In this document: positions 55,816 through 64,000 of the stretch, piece by piece
Layout of the letters: each line of letters starts with the position of its first letter
Numbering within the stretch: position 1 is the stretch's first letter
Assembly: GCF_007860175.1 (NCBI RefSeq)
Contig: NZ_SJPX01000001.1
Coordinates: 1,674,001 to 1,738,000, forward strand
Direction of reading: 5' to 3'
Length of the DNA stretch: 64,000 nt
DNA from: Rubripirellula reticaptiva
GTDB lineage: Bacteria; Planctomycetota; Planctomycetia; Pirellulales; Pirellulaceae
Program-made: the position numbers and the translations under genes
The notes under the pieces: generated by a model
Database searches by the model: none
Told to the model about the DNA's origin: nothing
The model's input: the letters and a program-made list of their open reading frames with translations, nothing else

Positions 55816-57296
55816 CCTCGATAAAGAAACTTTGCGTCCTTGCATCTTTGCGTGAGACATTTTTTCTACTTTGTATCACGTTGCTCTTATCGGCAGCCTC
55901 ACGTGCCGCTGATCGTCCGAACATCGTGTTCATGATGTCCGACGATCAGGCGTGGAATGGACTTTCTGTACCCATGCACCCCGATCTGGATTGGTCGAAG
56001 AGTTCCATCGTCGACACTCCCAATCTCGAAAAGCTAGCCGCACAAGGCATGCGGTTTTCAGCGGCGTATGCGCCGGCATCGGTCTGTTCGCCAACTCGAA
56101 TCAGTCTGCAAACAGGAAAGAGTCCTGCTGCCATGCACTGGACGAAGGCAGCGCCAGCTGAAGAAGGTCACAAGATGGTTGAACCTCGCAATATTCGCTC
56201 GATTCCTGCTTCGGAAATCACCATCGGCGAACTTCTGCAGTCTGCTGGTTATGCGACCGCTCATTATGGAAAGTGGCATATAAACGGCGGAGGACCTGCA
56301 GCGAATGGCTATGACGAGGGCGATGGCGACATCGGCAACGAGTACGCTCACGACTACGGCGATCCGAACCCTGCGGACATCTTCGGCATGGCAGATCGTG
56401 CTGTGGCTTTCATGAGAAAAAACAAGGAGGCTGGCAAGCCGTTCTTCGTTCAAATGTCGTGGCACGCATTACACGCTCCGCAGAATGCGATGAAGACCAC
56501 TCTGGCCAAGTACGCTCAGAAAATGGGTAGCAGTGTCGACGACAAACGAGTCGGCAGTGCGGCGATCGCAGAGAATCTGGACACCGGAGTTGGCATTGTC
56601 GTCGATGCGATCGATCTTTTGGGACTCGCCGACAATACCTTCGTGATTTACATGTCCGACAATGGCAGTGGCGGCGGGGGTGGTGGCAAAGGAGGAGGCA
56701 AACGTGGCGGTCTGGCCGGTGGCAAGGGTGGCGTGTGGGAAGGCGGCATTCGTAGTCCCATGATCGTCCGCGGTCCCGGTGTGCCAGCAGATTCATGGTG
56801 CCACGAACGAGTCGTCGGCTATGACTTTTTTCCCACGTACTGTGAATGGGCTGGGATTCCATCGTCGAAGCTGCCACGAGACATAGAAGGTGGCAGTCTC
56901 GCCAACTTGCTGGATGATGGCAAAGGCAACGTGAAACGCCCTCGTGAAGAAATGGTGTTTCATTTCCCGCATTATCAAGGTGGTGACGGACCGCATTCGG
57001 CGTTATTCCTCGGCAATCGCAAACTGATGAAGTTCTACGAGGACGGCCGCCTCGCGTTGTTCGACATTGCAGCAGACATCTCCGAACAAAACGATCTGTC
57101 GAAACAGTTGCCTCAGATGGTGAAAGAACTGGACAGCTTACTGGTAAGGCATCTCGACGATATTGACGCCCAAATGGCGACTCAAAACCCGCAATACGAC
57201 CCAGTTAATCCACCAGTCGCACGCAAGGGCGGCGGTGGTGGAAACAAAACGGAAAAAAACAAGAAACCAAATCCGAACAGAAGGGAAAAGCGATGA
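55812..57296 (+). CDS. Formylglycine-dependent sulfatase with glycine-rich insertion
   Basis: 494 residues with signal peptide (ETFFLLCITLLLSAASRAAD). FMMSDDQAWNGLS, modified cysteine in CSPTRISLQTGKSP (about residue 92), GKWHINGGGPAANGYDEGDG in place of GKWHLG, and VIYMSDNGSGG. Between the metal-binding DNG and VWEGGIRSPMIV sits a glycine/lysine-rich insertion (about residues 286-311), and the C-terminus is a basic Gly/Lys/Asn-rich tail. It belongs to the same subfamily as the sulfatase at 62.3 kb (shared AWNG and QTGKSP). It starts within the phosphatase stop and its own stop overlaps the next ATG. Confidence 0.93.
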   Translation: MTSIKKLCVLASLRETFFLLCITLLLSAASRAADRPNIVFMMSDDQAWNGLSVPMHPDLDWSKSSIVDTPNLEKLAAQGMRFSAAYAPASVCSPTRISLQTGKSPAAMHWTKAAPAEEGHKMVEPRNIRSIPASEITIGELLQSAGYATAHYGKWHINGGGPAANGYDEGDGDIGNEYAHDYGDPNPADIFGMADRAVAFMRKNKEAGKPFFVQMSWHALHAPQNAMKTTLAKYAQKMGSSVDDKRVGSAAIAENLDTGVGIVVDAIDLLGLADNTFVIYMSDNGSGGGGGGKGGGKRGGLAGGKGGVWEGGIRSPMIVRGPGVPADSWCHERVVGYDFFPTYCEWAGIPSSKLPRDIEGGSLANLLDDGKGNVKRPREEMVFHFPHYQGGDGPHSALFLGNRKLMKFYEDGRLALFDIAADISEQNDLSKQLPQMVKELDSLLVRHLDDIDAQMATQNPQYDPVNPPVARKGGGGGNKTEKNKKPNPNRREKR

Positions 57297-58042
57297 ACCG
57301 AATTGCACAAACTCTAAGTGCGCTGATGTTGATGGCAGTTGCTCTGTCAACCGTGAACGCACAGCAACCGCCTCGGAAGCCCCGCATCGACGACACCATC
57401 AAAGCGAACGTCTACGCGGACAACTCGTTCAAGCTTTACATCAATGGCGAACTGGTTGCCGTCGATTCTGTTGCGTTTGTTCCTCACAACGTCGTGTCGG
57501 TTGATGTGTTGCCTGCGTATCCGATGACGATTGCGGCCATGGGCATCGACAACGCTGATCCTAAAACTGGAATGGAATACGCAAACACCAGCATCGGTGA
57601 TGGCGGATTCATCTTGAAGTTTGGCGACGGTACCGTGACCAACGCGTCATGGAAAGCGAAGAAGTTCTCTTGGGGGCCGATTGATGGCGACATGAAGAAC
57701 CCGCGCGTCGAGAGTATTCCAGTTCCTGACGATTGGTTCACCGTCCAGTTTGACGACAGCAATTGGCCTAACGCCAAAGAATACACCGAGGAAGAAGTCG
57801 GGCCAAAGGAGCCCTACTTTGAGCATGACTTCACCGGAGCGAAGTTCATTTGGTCCGATGATGTGAAGCTGGACAACTTGGTCTTGTTCCGAACCTTTGT
57901 GAAATCACCGCCCGATGGAAAAGAACGCCCCGACTTTCGTGGATTAGCGGAAGTCGTGCCACAAGGTGGCGGTGGCGGACGACAAGGCGGCGGTGGTCGA
58001 CAAGTGGGCGGGGGAAACGGTTCACAGAAGCCACCTCGATAG
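57293..58042 (+). CDS. Secreted protein with beta-sandwich region and Gly-rich tail
   Basis: 249 residues with signal peptide (LSALMLMAVALSTVNAQQPP). I do not recognise a named family. Residues 30-215 have the look of a galactose-binding or lectin-type beta-sandwich (ANVYADNSFKLYINGELVAV, DWFTVQFDDSNWPNAKEY, AKFIWSDDVKLDNLVLFRTF) with Trp and Asp typical of sugar contacts. The last 30 residues are a Gly/Gln/Arg low-complexity tail. It ends the coupled operon (ATGA overlap with the sulfatase), so it may bind the same polymer the sulfatase and phosphatase act on. Confidence 0.8.
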   Translation: MNRIAQTLSALMLMAVALSTVNAQQPPRKPRIDDTIKANVYADNSFKLYINGELVAVDSVAFVPHNVVSVDVLPAYPMTIAAMGIDNADPKTGMEYANTSIGDGGFILKFGDGTVTNASWKAKKFSWGPIDGDMKNPRVESIPVPDDWFTVQFDDSNWPNAKEYTEEEVGPKEPYFEHDFTGAKFIWSDDVKLDNLVLFRTFVKSPPDGKERPDFRGLAEVVPQGGGGGRQGGGGRQVGGGNGSQKPPR

Positions 58043-58127
58043 ATAGCAAGTTCAAGATCGCAATAGCCAGTCGACAAAGCTTGCGGCGTTCAAGTTCGAC
58101 TCATTCACATCGCGACGCCGATTGTTT

Positions 58128-58219
58128 AACCCCGTTGGGGTTGGATGTAGATCGGGATTCGAGACCCGGGGTGCGCTGCGCGACCCCGGGCTGTGCTGTT
58201 GAACGCTTTCGGCGTGAAT
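58128..58219. repeat. REP-like palindromic element, copy A
   Basis: Begins with the palindrome AACCCCGTTGGGGTT (58128-58142), then about 20 bases, then a stem ACCCGGGGT...ACCCCGGGC (58164-58191) around a GCGCTGCGCG core, then GTTGAACGCTTTCGGCGT. It lies just downstream of the transposase-like pseudogene and is in opposite orientation to copy B. Confidence 0.75.
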
Positions 58220-58220
58220 C

Positions 58221-58673
58221 TCAATCCCAAGCGTAGCGCTCGTCAATTTCAACACCATACTTCGCACACAACCGACGGAATTCCTCTTGAAACGTTTCCT
58301 TCCGATGATGCTCTTCCTGATTCGTGATGTATTGCTTCAACGCGTCGACGTGACTCGGGCTAGCCGAGAACGCTCCTTATCCCGTTTGCCAATAGAAGTT
58401 TCCAATCTTCAATTCGGTCTTCGCCCATTCAGAGGAATCCTTCTTCAGTTCACGGATCAACTTTGCGATATCGATCGTCTTCCCCAACCGACACAGAAGA
58501 TGAACATGATCTTCCACTCCACCGACGATGACGGCTGGACATTTTTGGTTGCCACATACACCGGCGAGGTACGCATGCATTCGCTTCCGGGATTCGGCAT
58601 CCCGTAGCAACGCTTTTCGGTACTTTATTGAAAATACAATGTGAACATAAATCTGAACGAGAGATTGACCCAT
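58221..58673 (-). pseudogene. RAYT/IS200-like transposase (Y1_Tnp), inactivated by a stop codon
   Basis: From the ATG at 58673 the frame encodes about 150 residues: VQIYVHIVFSIKYRKALL, the HUH-type metal motif GGVEDHVHLLCRL, LIRELKKDSSEW and FYWQTG, then a TAA at 58377-58379 where family members read Y in GYGAFS. After it the frame continues GAFSASPSHVDALKQYITNQ (with the likely catalytic tyrosine) and ends at 58221. The single-strand transposase is therefore cut before its catalytic tyrosine. It is flanked by REP-like palindromes in inverted orientation, the arrangement of REP-associated tyrosine transposases. An open extension upstream of 58673 is a repeat read-through, not gene. Confidence 0.85.
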
Positions 58674-60750
58674 GAATGCTGTCCAGTATGAAGTCGTTGA
58701 CGTTCTACGTGGAATCGACCGCGAAGTGGTGCAACAACACAGCCCGGGATCGCGCAGCGCACCCCGCGTATGTAAGCGAAATATGCCCGGAACCTCAGCG
58801 GGGTTCAACAACCAACGGCCCAATCCAGCGAAGGATTGTGCAACCCCGTTGGGGTTGAAGTTGGATTCACTATCGTTACCCAGGGTGCGCTTCGCGACCC
58901 TGGGCTTTGTTGTTGAACGCCTTCAGCGTCGGTTCGCCATCGCTGCTGCTCTGTTGTTGATCACAGCGTTGACAGACCGCACCGCCAACGCTCACGAGGG
59001 CCATTCACACGCACCTTTGCCTGAAGCAAAACAGAAAATCGTTCAGCTCAACACAGAGCCGCCGAAGCATCATTTCGTCGTATTTCAAAACGGGGCGGAA
59101 GCAACCGTGCCCGAGCTGGCCAAGCTGTTTCAACCATTCGAGAAAACCGTAAACGTTCGGTTCGACAATGATTTCCTCTTCGTTGAATCCAATGGCATGC
59201 CAGAGCATCCGATGATGATCGGCATTACCGCTTGGCAACAACAAGTACCGTTACCGCAGGCGTATTTCGGTGACAATGCTTATCGAATTCCGTTGCATCC
59301 GGTGCCAGCGAAGAATCCGATGTCAACGAAGGAGCATTTCTTTCGTGGGGCGATTGCTGTCGCGGTCAACGGGATACCGATCTTCAATCCGATCAAGAAC
59401 GATGGCAAAACGGATACGTTGCAAGCCGGTGAACTTGACCAATGGGGTGGGCACTGTGGTCGAGCCGACGACTACCACTATCACATCGCTCCGGTTCATT
59501 TGGAGAAGATCGTTGGTGCGGGTAGCGCCGTGGCAGTCGCTCTGGATGGCTATCCAATCTACGGCTACAACGACCCGAATGGACAGCCTCCCACGGACCT
59601 CGATTGGTTGAACGGCCACAAAGGTCCCGATGGCAAGTATCACTACCACGCAACAAAAACATTCCCTTATTTGAACGGGGGATTTTATGGCGAGGTTGTC
59701 GAACGAGACGGGCAAGTTGATCCGCAGCCACGAGCTCGACCTTTGCGACCGTCACTGTCCGGACTCAGGGGTGCCAAGATCAACGGCTTTGAGAGTCCAA
59801 AGCGGGGCAGCTATGTGTTGCTCTACGATGTCGATGGCGACAAAAGGTCGATCAACTACACCGTCGCCGATGACGGGTCAGCAAGGTTCAATTTTGTATC
59901 GCAGCAAGGTACGAAAACCGAAACGTATACACCGCGTGAAGGCGGCGGTGCCGGTGGAGGCGACCGTAATGGAGCGCCGTCTCCTGATGAAAAACGTCCA
60001 CCGCAAGGCGACCGACCGGCCAACCAGCCCAACGGTCAGCGTGGGGGCGGCGGTGGCCAAGGAGGTCAGCGAGAAGGTGGCAGCGGCCGCCAAGGCGGCG
60101 GTCAAGGCAGCGGAGGGCAACAGCAAGGCGGCGGTCAGCGACAGGGTGGAGGAGGCAATCCGTTTCTTCAAGCACTTGACGCCAACCGCGACGGAATCCT
60201 CGACAAAGCCGAGATACAGAACGCAACAACCGCACTTCTCACTCTCGATAAAAACAAAGACGGACAAATCTCCGGCGAAGAACTCCGTGGCCCCGGTGGT
60301 GGACAAGCCGATCGCCCCGATCAAGCGGGCGGCCCAAATGTAGGCGGCCCGAATGCGGGTGGTCCAAACGCTGGTGGACAGCGCGGACCACAACCCGGTG
60401 ATGGTCCACGTCAACCTTGGATTCTGGTTCATGCCGACGAAATCGATCTCGACAAGAACAAGATCATCAGTCGCGATGAAATCGTTGGTGAAGCGACCAA
60501 GGCTTTCGATGGTTACGACGCCGACAAAGACGACACGCTGACCGATGCCGAATTGAACAGTCGCGGCGGATCACGCAGCGCCATGGGCGGCTTTCTGAAA
60601 GGTCACATGAAAGAAATCGATCGCGACGGCGACGGCATCCTGACTCGAGCGGAAGCCGTCGGCAACGCCGAACGCATGTTCGCCAAGATGGATACCAACG
60701 GTGACGGGAATATTTCAGCCGAAGAAATGGAAGCCTCACGGCGAGAATAA
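58672..60750 (+). CDS. YHYH-domain secreted protein with six EF-hands
   Basis: The frame is 692 residues from the ATG at 58672, but residues 1-80 are encoded by REP-like repeats and transposase flank. The signal peptide starts only at about residue 87 (RRFAIAAALLLITALTDRTA), so a TTG near 58849-58861 may be the real start. Residues 130-400 include the YHYH pattern (HCGRADDYHYHIAPVHLEKI, GPDGKYHYHATKTFPYLNGG). A Gly/Gln-rich linker follows, then six EF-hand loops (DANRDGILDKAE, DKNKDGQISGEE, DLDKNKIISRDE, DADKDDTLTDAE, DRDGDGILTRAE, DTNGDGNISAEE) for calcium. The function is unknown; YHYH proteins are often found beside copper or phosphoester genes. Confidence 0.8.
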   Translation: MNAVQYEVVDVLRGIDREVVQQHSPGSRSAPRVCKRNMPGTSAGFNNQRPNPAKDCATPLGLKLDSLSLPRVRFATLGFVVERLQRRFAIAAALLLITALTDRTANAHEGHSHAPLPEAKQKIVQLNTEPPKHHFVVFQNGAEATVPELAKLFQPFEKTVNVRFDNDFLFVESNGMPEHPMMIGITAWQQQVPLPQAYFGDNAYRIPLHPVPAKNPMSTKEHFFRGAIAVAVNGIPIFNPIKNDGKTDTLQAGELDQWGGHCGRADDYHYHIAPVHLEKIVGAGSAVAVALDGYPIYGYNDPNGQPPTDLDWLNGHKGPDGKYHYHATKTFPYLNGGFYGEVVERDGQVDPQPRARPLRPSLSGLRGAKINGFESPKRGSYVLLYDVDGDKRSINYTVADDGSARFNFVSQQGTKTETYTPREGGGAGGGDRNGAPSPDEKRPPQGDRPANQPNGQRGGGGGQGGQREGGSGRQGGGQGSGGQQQGGGQRQGGGGNPFLQALDANRDGILDKAEIQNATTALLTLDKNKDGQISGEELRGPGGGQADRPDQAGGPNVGGPNAGGPNAGGQRGPQPGDGPRQPWILVHADEIDLDKNKIISRDEIVGEATKAFDGYDADKDDTLTDAELNSRGGSRSAMGGFLKGHMKEIDRDGDGILTRAEAVGNAERMFAKMDTNGDGNISAEEMEASRRE
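58731..58808. repeat. REP-like palindromic element, copy B (inverted)
   Basis: Reverse-complement copy of the element: GCAACAACACAGCCCGGGAT and CGCGCAGCGCACCCCGCGT, lying on the other side of the transposase pseudogene from copy A. The stem has several mismatches and appears to be decaying. Confidence 0.6.
58842..58930. repeat. REP-like palindromic element, copy C
   Basis: Same order as copy A: AACCCCGTTGGGGTT (58842-58856), then the stem ACCCAGGGT...ACCCTGGGC around GCGCTTCGCG (58878-58904), then GTTGTTGAACGCCTTCAGCG. It lies inside the open frame of the YHYH protein and directly before its signal peptide. Confidence 0.75.
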
Positions 60751-60801
60751 ACGAGCCGCCAATCATTTCGACACGATTGGATTGAGCGTTCCAGATCCAA
60801 C

Positions 60802-61315
60802 ATGAATCGATTCGTTTCCAAAACACGATGGCTCACACGTTACGTGCTGCCGACAATCATCCTTGTCGGCAGTGCCGTCGCGTTTTACCCCATGGGTTCG
60901 ACGCCGGAAGTGCCTCGCAAGCCGAAGACTGCCATCAAGGCAACGGTTGTTGAAGTCGCCGAAATCCATGCACTCGATGGACCGCTGACCATCGAAACGA
61001 CGGGCGAAGTGGTCCTTCATCGCGTGTTGTCGATCGCTTCGGAAGTGGAGGGGCGAATTGTATTCAAGCACCCAAATCTTCGGGTCGGCGAACAGGTTGA
61101 CGCTGGTGAAACGCTGATAAAAATCGATCCACAGCGATTCGCGTTGACTGTGCAGCGACTTGATATCACGGTGAATCAAGCCGCAACAACACTCAAACAG
61201 CTTCAGCAAGATAGGGCGAACCTAGCGGAGCAGGTAACGCTCGCTCGTCAGTCACAACAAATTTTGGTTGATGACCTTGAGCGAATCCTGAAACTCGATC
61301 GATCGCAGGCGACAT
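60802..61315 (+). pseudogene. RND efflux periplasmic adaptor, 3'-truncated
   Basis: About 170 residues of an HlyD/MFP adaptor: signal anchor (YVLPTIILVGSAVAFYPMG), lipoyl-type start (LHRVLSIASEVEGRIVFKHP, RVGEQVDAGETLIKIDPQRF) and the beginning of the alpha-hairpin (VNQAATTLKQLQQDRANLA). The sequence then runs into transposase DNA near 61315 and the second lipoyl half, beta barrel and any permease partner are missing. The frame reads 48 further nonsense codons to 61458. It is 52 bases downstream of the YHYH gene. A short truncated protein could still be made but would not be functional. Confidence 0.82.
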
Positions 61316-62044
61316 CAACTTCTCCGTCAGCGCGAAGTCCGTGTCGCCTCGCAAGAAGACTTTGCGAAAGCCCGCCGAGCGACAACGCTCAGCGGCAAGG
61401 TCGAAGTAGAACGCGGAGTTTTCATTGCTGGGTCGATTGCCGCTTCGGTTGGCGCTGAACAACGGTTCGCGTGTATTGGCCAGCGTGACGACCAGTGGAT
61501 GGTAGCCCGATTGTCCCTTGTAGTTGATGCCGATGCCTTACTTCTTTTCGGCGGACGTTTCGATTTGTGTACCATCGCCTTTGATGACCGCACAGTCAAA
61601 GAAGTCGTCGAGTTGTTGTTTCCAAACTTTCGCACGTACGCGATTGAAGGCGTTCATCAAGTGCAACACGTCGGCTGTAACAAAGCGACGACAGAAGTCA
61701 CCCTCGGTGGTCGGATCGGGAATCCGATCGGCGCCCACTGCGCTAAGATAGGCTTCGTCCTGTCGGCGGACTTCAATGTGCTCAAGGCAATTGCCACTGG
61801 CGAGCAGGTTCAAAGCGATGTTGAAGACATGATCGGCCTCGTCGTAAGGCATCTACAACTTGAAGAGCGGAATGGCTCGATTGATTTCCTTTCGCAGGCC
61901 CAGTCGTTTGGCCAGTTCGATCAGCGCGCCGATGCCGCCTGCGGCGATCGCTCGCTGCTTATCCGCCAGTTCGTACTTGATGCTCTCGGGCCGAATCATC
62001 GGCGAAGCACCGGACCATTTATTTTTGTCGATTGGCCGCAGCAT
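61311..62044 (-). pseudogene. IS1380-family transposase remnant
   Basis: One frame from the ATG at 62044 reads an IS1380 transposase N-terminus (KYELADKQRAIAAGGIGALI, ELAKRLGLRKEINRAIPLF) with a TAG at 61853 and a TAA at 61538, yet protein identity continues through both: DPTTEGDFCRRF, KGDGTQIETS, then NYKGQSGYHPLVVTLANTRE, NRSGNRPSNENSAFYFDLAA and LRGDTDFALTEKL. The C-terminal half, including the last catalytic acid, is missing at the junction with the truncated adaptor gene. The element is dead and probably caused the loss of the end of that gene. Confidence 0.85.
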
Positions 62045-62089
62045 TTTTCGCTAGCGTGCTTTGGCCTGTCGCCTTACTTTAGCGTTCGC

Positions 62090-62166
62090 TCGAAACCCTC
62101 GTTTGCGTGCGTGAATTGAAGTCTTAGTAACCTCCAATACACGCGTAAAACGCCGAGGGTTTTCGA
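62090..62166. repeat. Inverted repeat beside the IS remnant
   Basis: Arms TCGAAACCCTCG (62090-62101) and CGAGGGTTTTCGA (62154-62166), complementary except for one extra base, separated by about 52 bases. It lies outside the transposase start and may be part of an IS end or of another palindromic unit. The remaining bases up to 62278 hold no gene. Confidence 0.45.
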
Positions 62167-62278
62167 GTTCTTCAAAAATTCGCGAATGCAGGCTTCGCTT
62201 GATCAAGGCCTAGCACACGCTTGCGCTGCGTGCTTGTACTAAGCCGAGACCTCACCGGAACGAGTGCTGGCAACATGC

Positions 62279-63838
62279 CTACTTTTCGTCTTCCTCGAGC
62301 GGTCGTTCGCCTTCAAACGGTCCCCACAGAACACGCTTCGCATATCCTTTGTCGTCTTTGTAAACGGCCGCGTCGTAGTCGGGATTTGGCTTGGGGATTC
62401 TTGCGCCGACTTCTTTGAAGTACGCAGTCATTTCGTCGTACAGTTTCTTGTGTTGCTCGGGTTGCTGCGTCGCGATGTTGCTTGCTTCGCTCATGTCGTT
62501 CGACAAGTCGAATAGCATCGGAACGTCGGGTCGTTCGTAGAAATGCAGCAACTTGTGATTACCCGAGACGACTGCTGAGTGCGGCATCGTTTCGCGGTAG
62601 TGCGGGTAGTGGAAATACAGATTGCGATTCAGGAAAGCATCGTCCGGAGTCTTGCCTGCCATGTAGCCGGCAAGACTGACGCCGTCGATGTTCTTCAGTT
62701 CCCCAGAATTACCGCCCGCCCAATCGACAAAGGTTGGCAGGAAGTCGTAGTTGACGACGTTGCCTGCGAAGCTTCCGCCCGCTTCGATTCCCGGACCCTT
62801 CACGATCATGGGGACTCGAATGCCGCCCTGCCAAACCCACCACTTGTGGGCATGGTGCGGCTGGGTAAGTCCGGGCTGGATGTGTAGTTCATGATGCCGA
62901 TAACCGTTGTCGGACATCATCACGACGTAGGTGTTGTCTTCGATTCCTAATTCCTTGATTCGATCCAGGACCGCACCGATGCGTCCATCGAGATCATCCG
63001 CCATCCCAAACCAAACCGCCGGGTCATCACCGAGTCTGACGGTGTCTTTGTCTTTGCGATTCGCCTTGTACCATGCTTGTACGAGTGGATGATCGGCATA
63101 CTTATCGCGAGTTGCTGGTAGGCATTCTTGCCCGGCGTGCATGGCGTAGTGCGAAATTTGCAGATAGAACGGTTTGCCAGCTGAAGTTTGTTCCTCCATG
63201 AAACGGATCGCCTTTTCCGTGACGCTGAACATCAGCTTGGGATCTTTCAAGTCCAGAGGAAGTCGCCGCGGCTTTATCTCACCTTCCTTCAGACCTGTCT
63301 TTAGTGTGTTACCTGGGTTGTTGTCCGTGTCTCCGTCGTGCAGCGCATAGCCTTCGTCGCCAGGGTTGCCTCGCATATGCCACTTGCCGATGTGGGCGCT
63401 GACGTAGCCAAGCGGTGCGAGTGCTTCAGGGATGGTGACCGTGTCGGGATCGATCGTCATGTCTGAAACGCACGGAATAACCGGGTATTCGGGATAGCCT
63501 TTCGCGTCGTAATAATCCTGTCCCCGGTCATTTAGGTAGACGGTGAATCCGCTACGAGGCGAAGACTTGCCCGTTTGAACGCACACTCGCGACGGCGAGC
63601 ACTGTGGAGACCCATAGGCATTGCGAAACTTCATGCCTTCCCGAGCGAGTCGTTCGATGTTCGGCATTTGCAAGATTGGCATTCGCGAGTTCCTTAGCGA
63701 ATCGTCCATCGCAACCGGCGATCCGTTCCATGCCCAGTCGTCGATGAACAGCAGGACGATGTTGGGCTTTTCGTCGGCGTGGGACCGACCGCATAAGGCG
63801 GCCGCAACGAAAAGGCACAGCGAAATTTTGTTGAGCAC
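62279..63838 (-). CDS. Formylglycine-dependent sulfatase
   Basis: 519 residues from a GTG at 63838, directly before the signal peptide [38 protein letters not shown], modified cysteine in [14 protein letters not shown] (about residue 80), [20 protein letters not shown] and [20 protein letters not shown]. It shares AWNG, QTGK and the GxxDGD loop with the sulfatase at 55.8 kb, so the two form a subfamily. There is no glycine-rich insertion here. It is exported and monocistronic, with its promoter in 63839-64000, which otherwise holds nothing recognisable. Confidence 0.94.
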   Translation of the reverse strand: MLNKISLCLFVAAALCGRSHADEKPNIVLLFIDDWAWNGSPVAMDDSLRNSRMPILQMPNIERLAREGMKFRNAYGSPQCSPSRVCVQTGKSSPRSGFTVYLNDRGQDYYDAKGYPEYPVIPCVSDMTIDPDTVTIPEALAPLGYVSAHIGKWHMRGNPGDEGYALHDGDTDNNPGNTLKTGLKEGEIKPRRLPLDLKDPKLMFSVTEKAIRFMEEQTSAGKPFYLQISHYAMHAGQECLPATRDKYADHPLVQAWYKANRKDKDTVRLGDDPAVWFGMADDLDGRIGAVLDRIKELGIEDNTYVVMMSDNGYRHHELHIQPGLTQPHHAHKWWVWQGGIRVPMIVKGPGIEAGGSFAGNVVNYDFLPTFVDWAGGNSGELKNIDGVSLAGYMAGKTPDDAFLNRNLYFHYPHYRETMPHSAVVSGNHKLLHFYERPDVPMLFDLSNDMSEASNIATQQPEQHKKLYDEMTAYFKEVGARIPKPNPDYDAAVYKDDKGYAKRVLWGPFEGERPLEEDEK

Positions 63839-64000
63839 GAAAATTCGTCCTGACGAAAAAATGTGGATGGTGAGTTTGCTAAGTATGCCGGCACGAGTCG
63901 CCAGCTAGTTGTTGATTGCTTTGATTGGACGATGAACCGACGCCTAGCAAGGTGCTCGCATTTCGTCTCGTGCGGGTTTCAGGTCATCGGCATGTTGTTG

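Noticed and set aside
58674-58823. Upstream extension of the transposase pseudogene
   Set aside because: It reads through REP-like repeats; the family start is at 58673.
61193-61462. 89-codon minus-strand frame as a separate gene
   Set aside because: It is the end of the IS1380 remnant running into the antisense of the truncated adaptor gene.

Overview
The window reads as chromosomal DNA of a marine-type planctomycete, probably a Rhodopirellula relative. The evidence is the density of lineage-typical secreted proteins: paired DUF1549/DUF1553 and DUF1501, paired DUF1592 and DUF1552, PVC-type CxxCH haem proteins, a DUF6797-like cytochrome, six formylglycine sulfatases, two ECF sigma factors each followed by a membrane partner, and a bacterial RIO kinase. 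No rRNA, tRNA, CRISPR array or phage was seen.

Layout. 1-8.2 kb, minus strand: the start of a Kelch-like secreted protein, a DUF2071 protein, a two-gene RND efflux system, a 46-codon remnant resembling an ammonium transporter C-terminus, a RIO kinase, and a eukaryote-like nucleoside monophosphate kinase with an extra N-terminal module. 8.5-17.2 kb: a coupled DUF1549/1553-DUF1501 pair (plus) facing a sulfatase and an S9 peptidase (minus). 17.3-21.6 kb: an AraC/PAS regulator divergent from a three-gene hydroxyproline operon (epimerase, DapA-family deaminase, FAD oxidase). 21.6-31.8 kb: a GH71/99-like protein, a large dihaem DUF6797-like protein, a sulfatase, a DapA-family lyase with an NAD-dependent epimerase, and a divergent Nramp-family transporter. 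31.9-52.3 kb, all minus: haem protein, ceramidase-like hydrolase, sialate esterase/sialidase fusion, M14 carboxypeptidase, TIM-barrel epimerase with a broken 5' end, two sulfatases, FecR/LamG protein with ECF sigma and an esterase, then DUF1592 and DUF1552. The last two are split by a small cassette holding a four-helix-bundle (IVP/Avd-like) gene between heptamer-rich inverted repeats. 52.7-58.0 kb, plus: a translationally coupled five-gene operon (ECF sigma, membrane anti-sigma-like protein, metallophosphoesterase, sulfatase, Gly-rich secreted protein). 58.1-62.2 kb: a scarred zone with REP-like palindromes, a RAYT/IS200-like transposase killed by a stop codon, a YHYH/EF-hand protein whose 5' end lies in the repeats, an RND adaptor gene cut off by an IS1380-family remnant, then the sixth sulfatase.

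Together the genes suggest a cell that attacks sulfated, acetylated, sialylated and phosphorylated polymers and protein-derived hydroxyproline outside the cytoplasm, with two local ECF circuits as likely controls. Functions are inferred from remembered family motifs; no database search was run.
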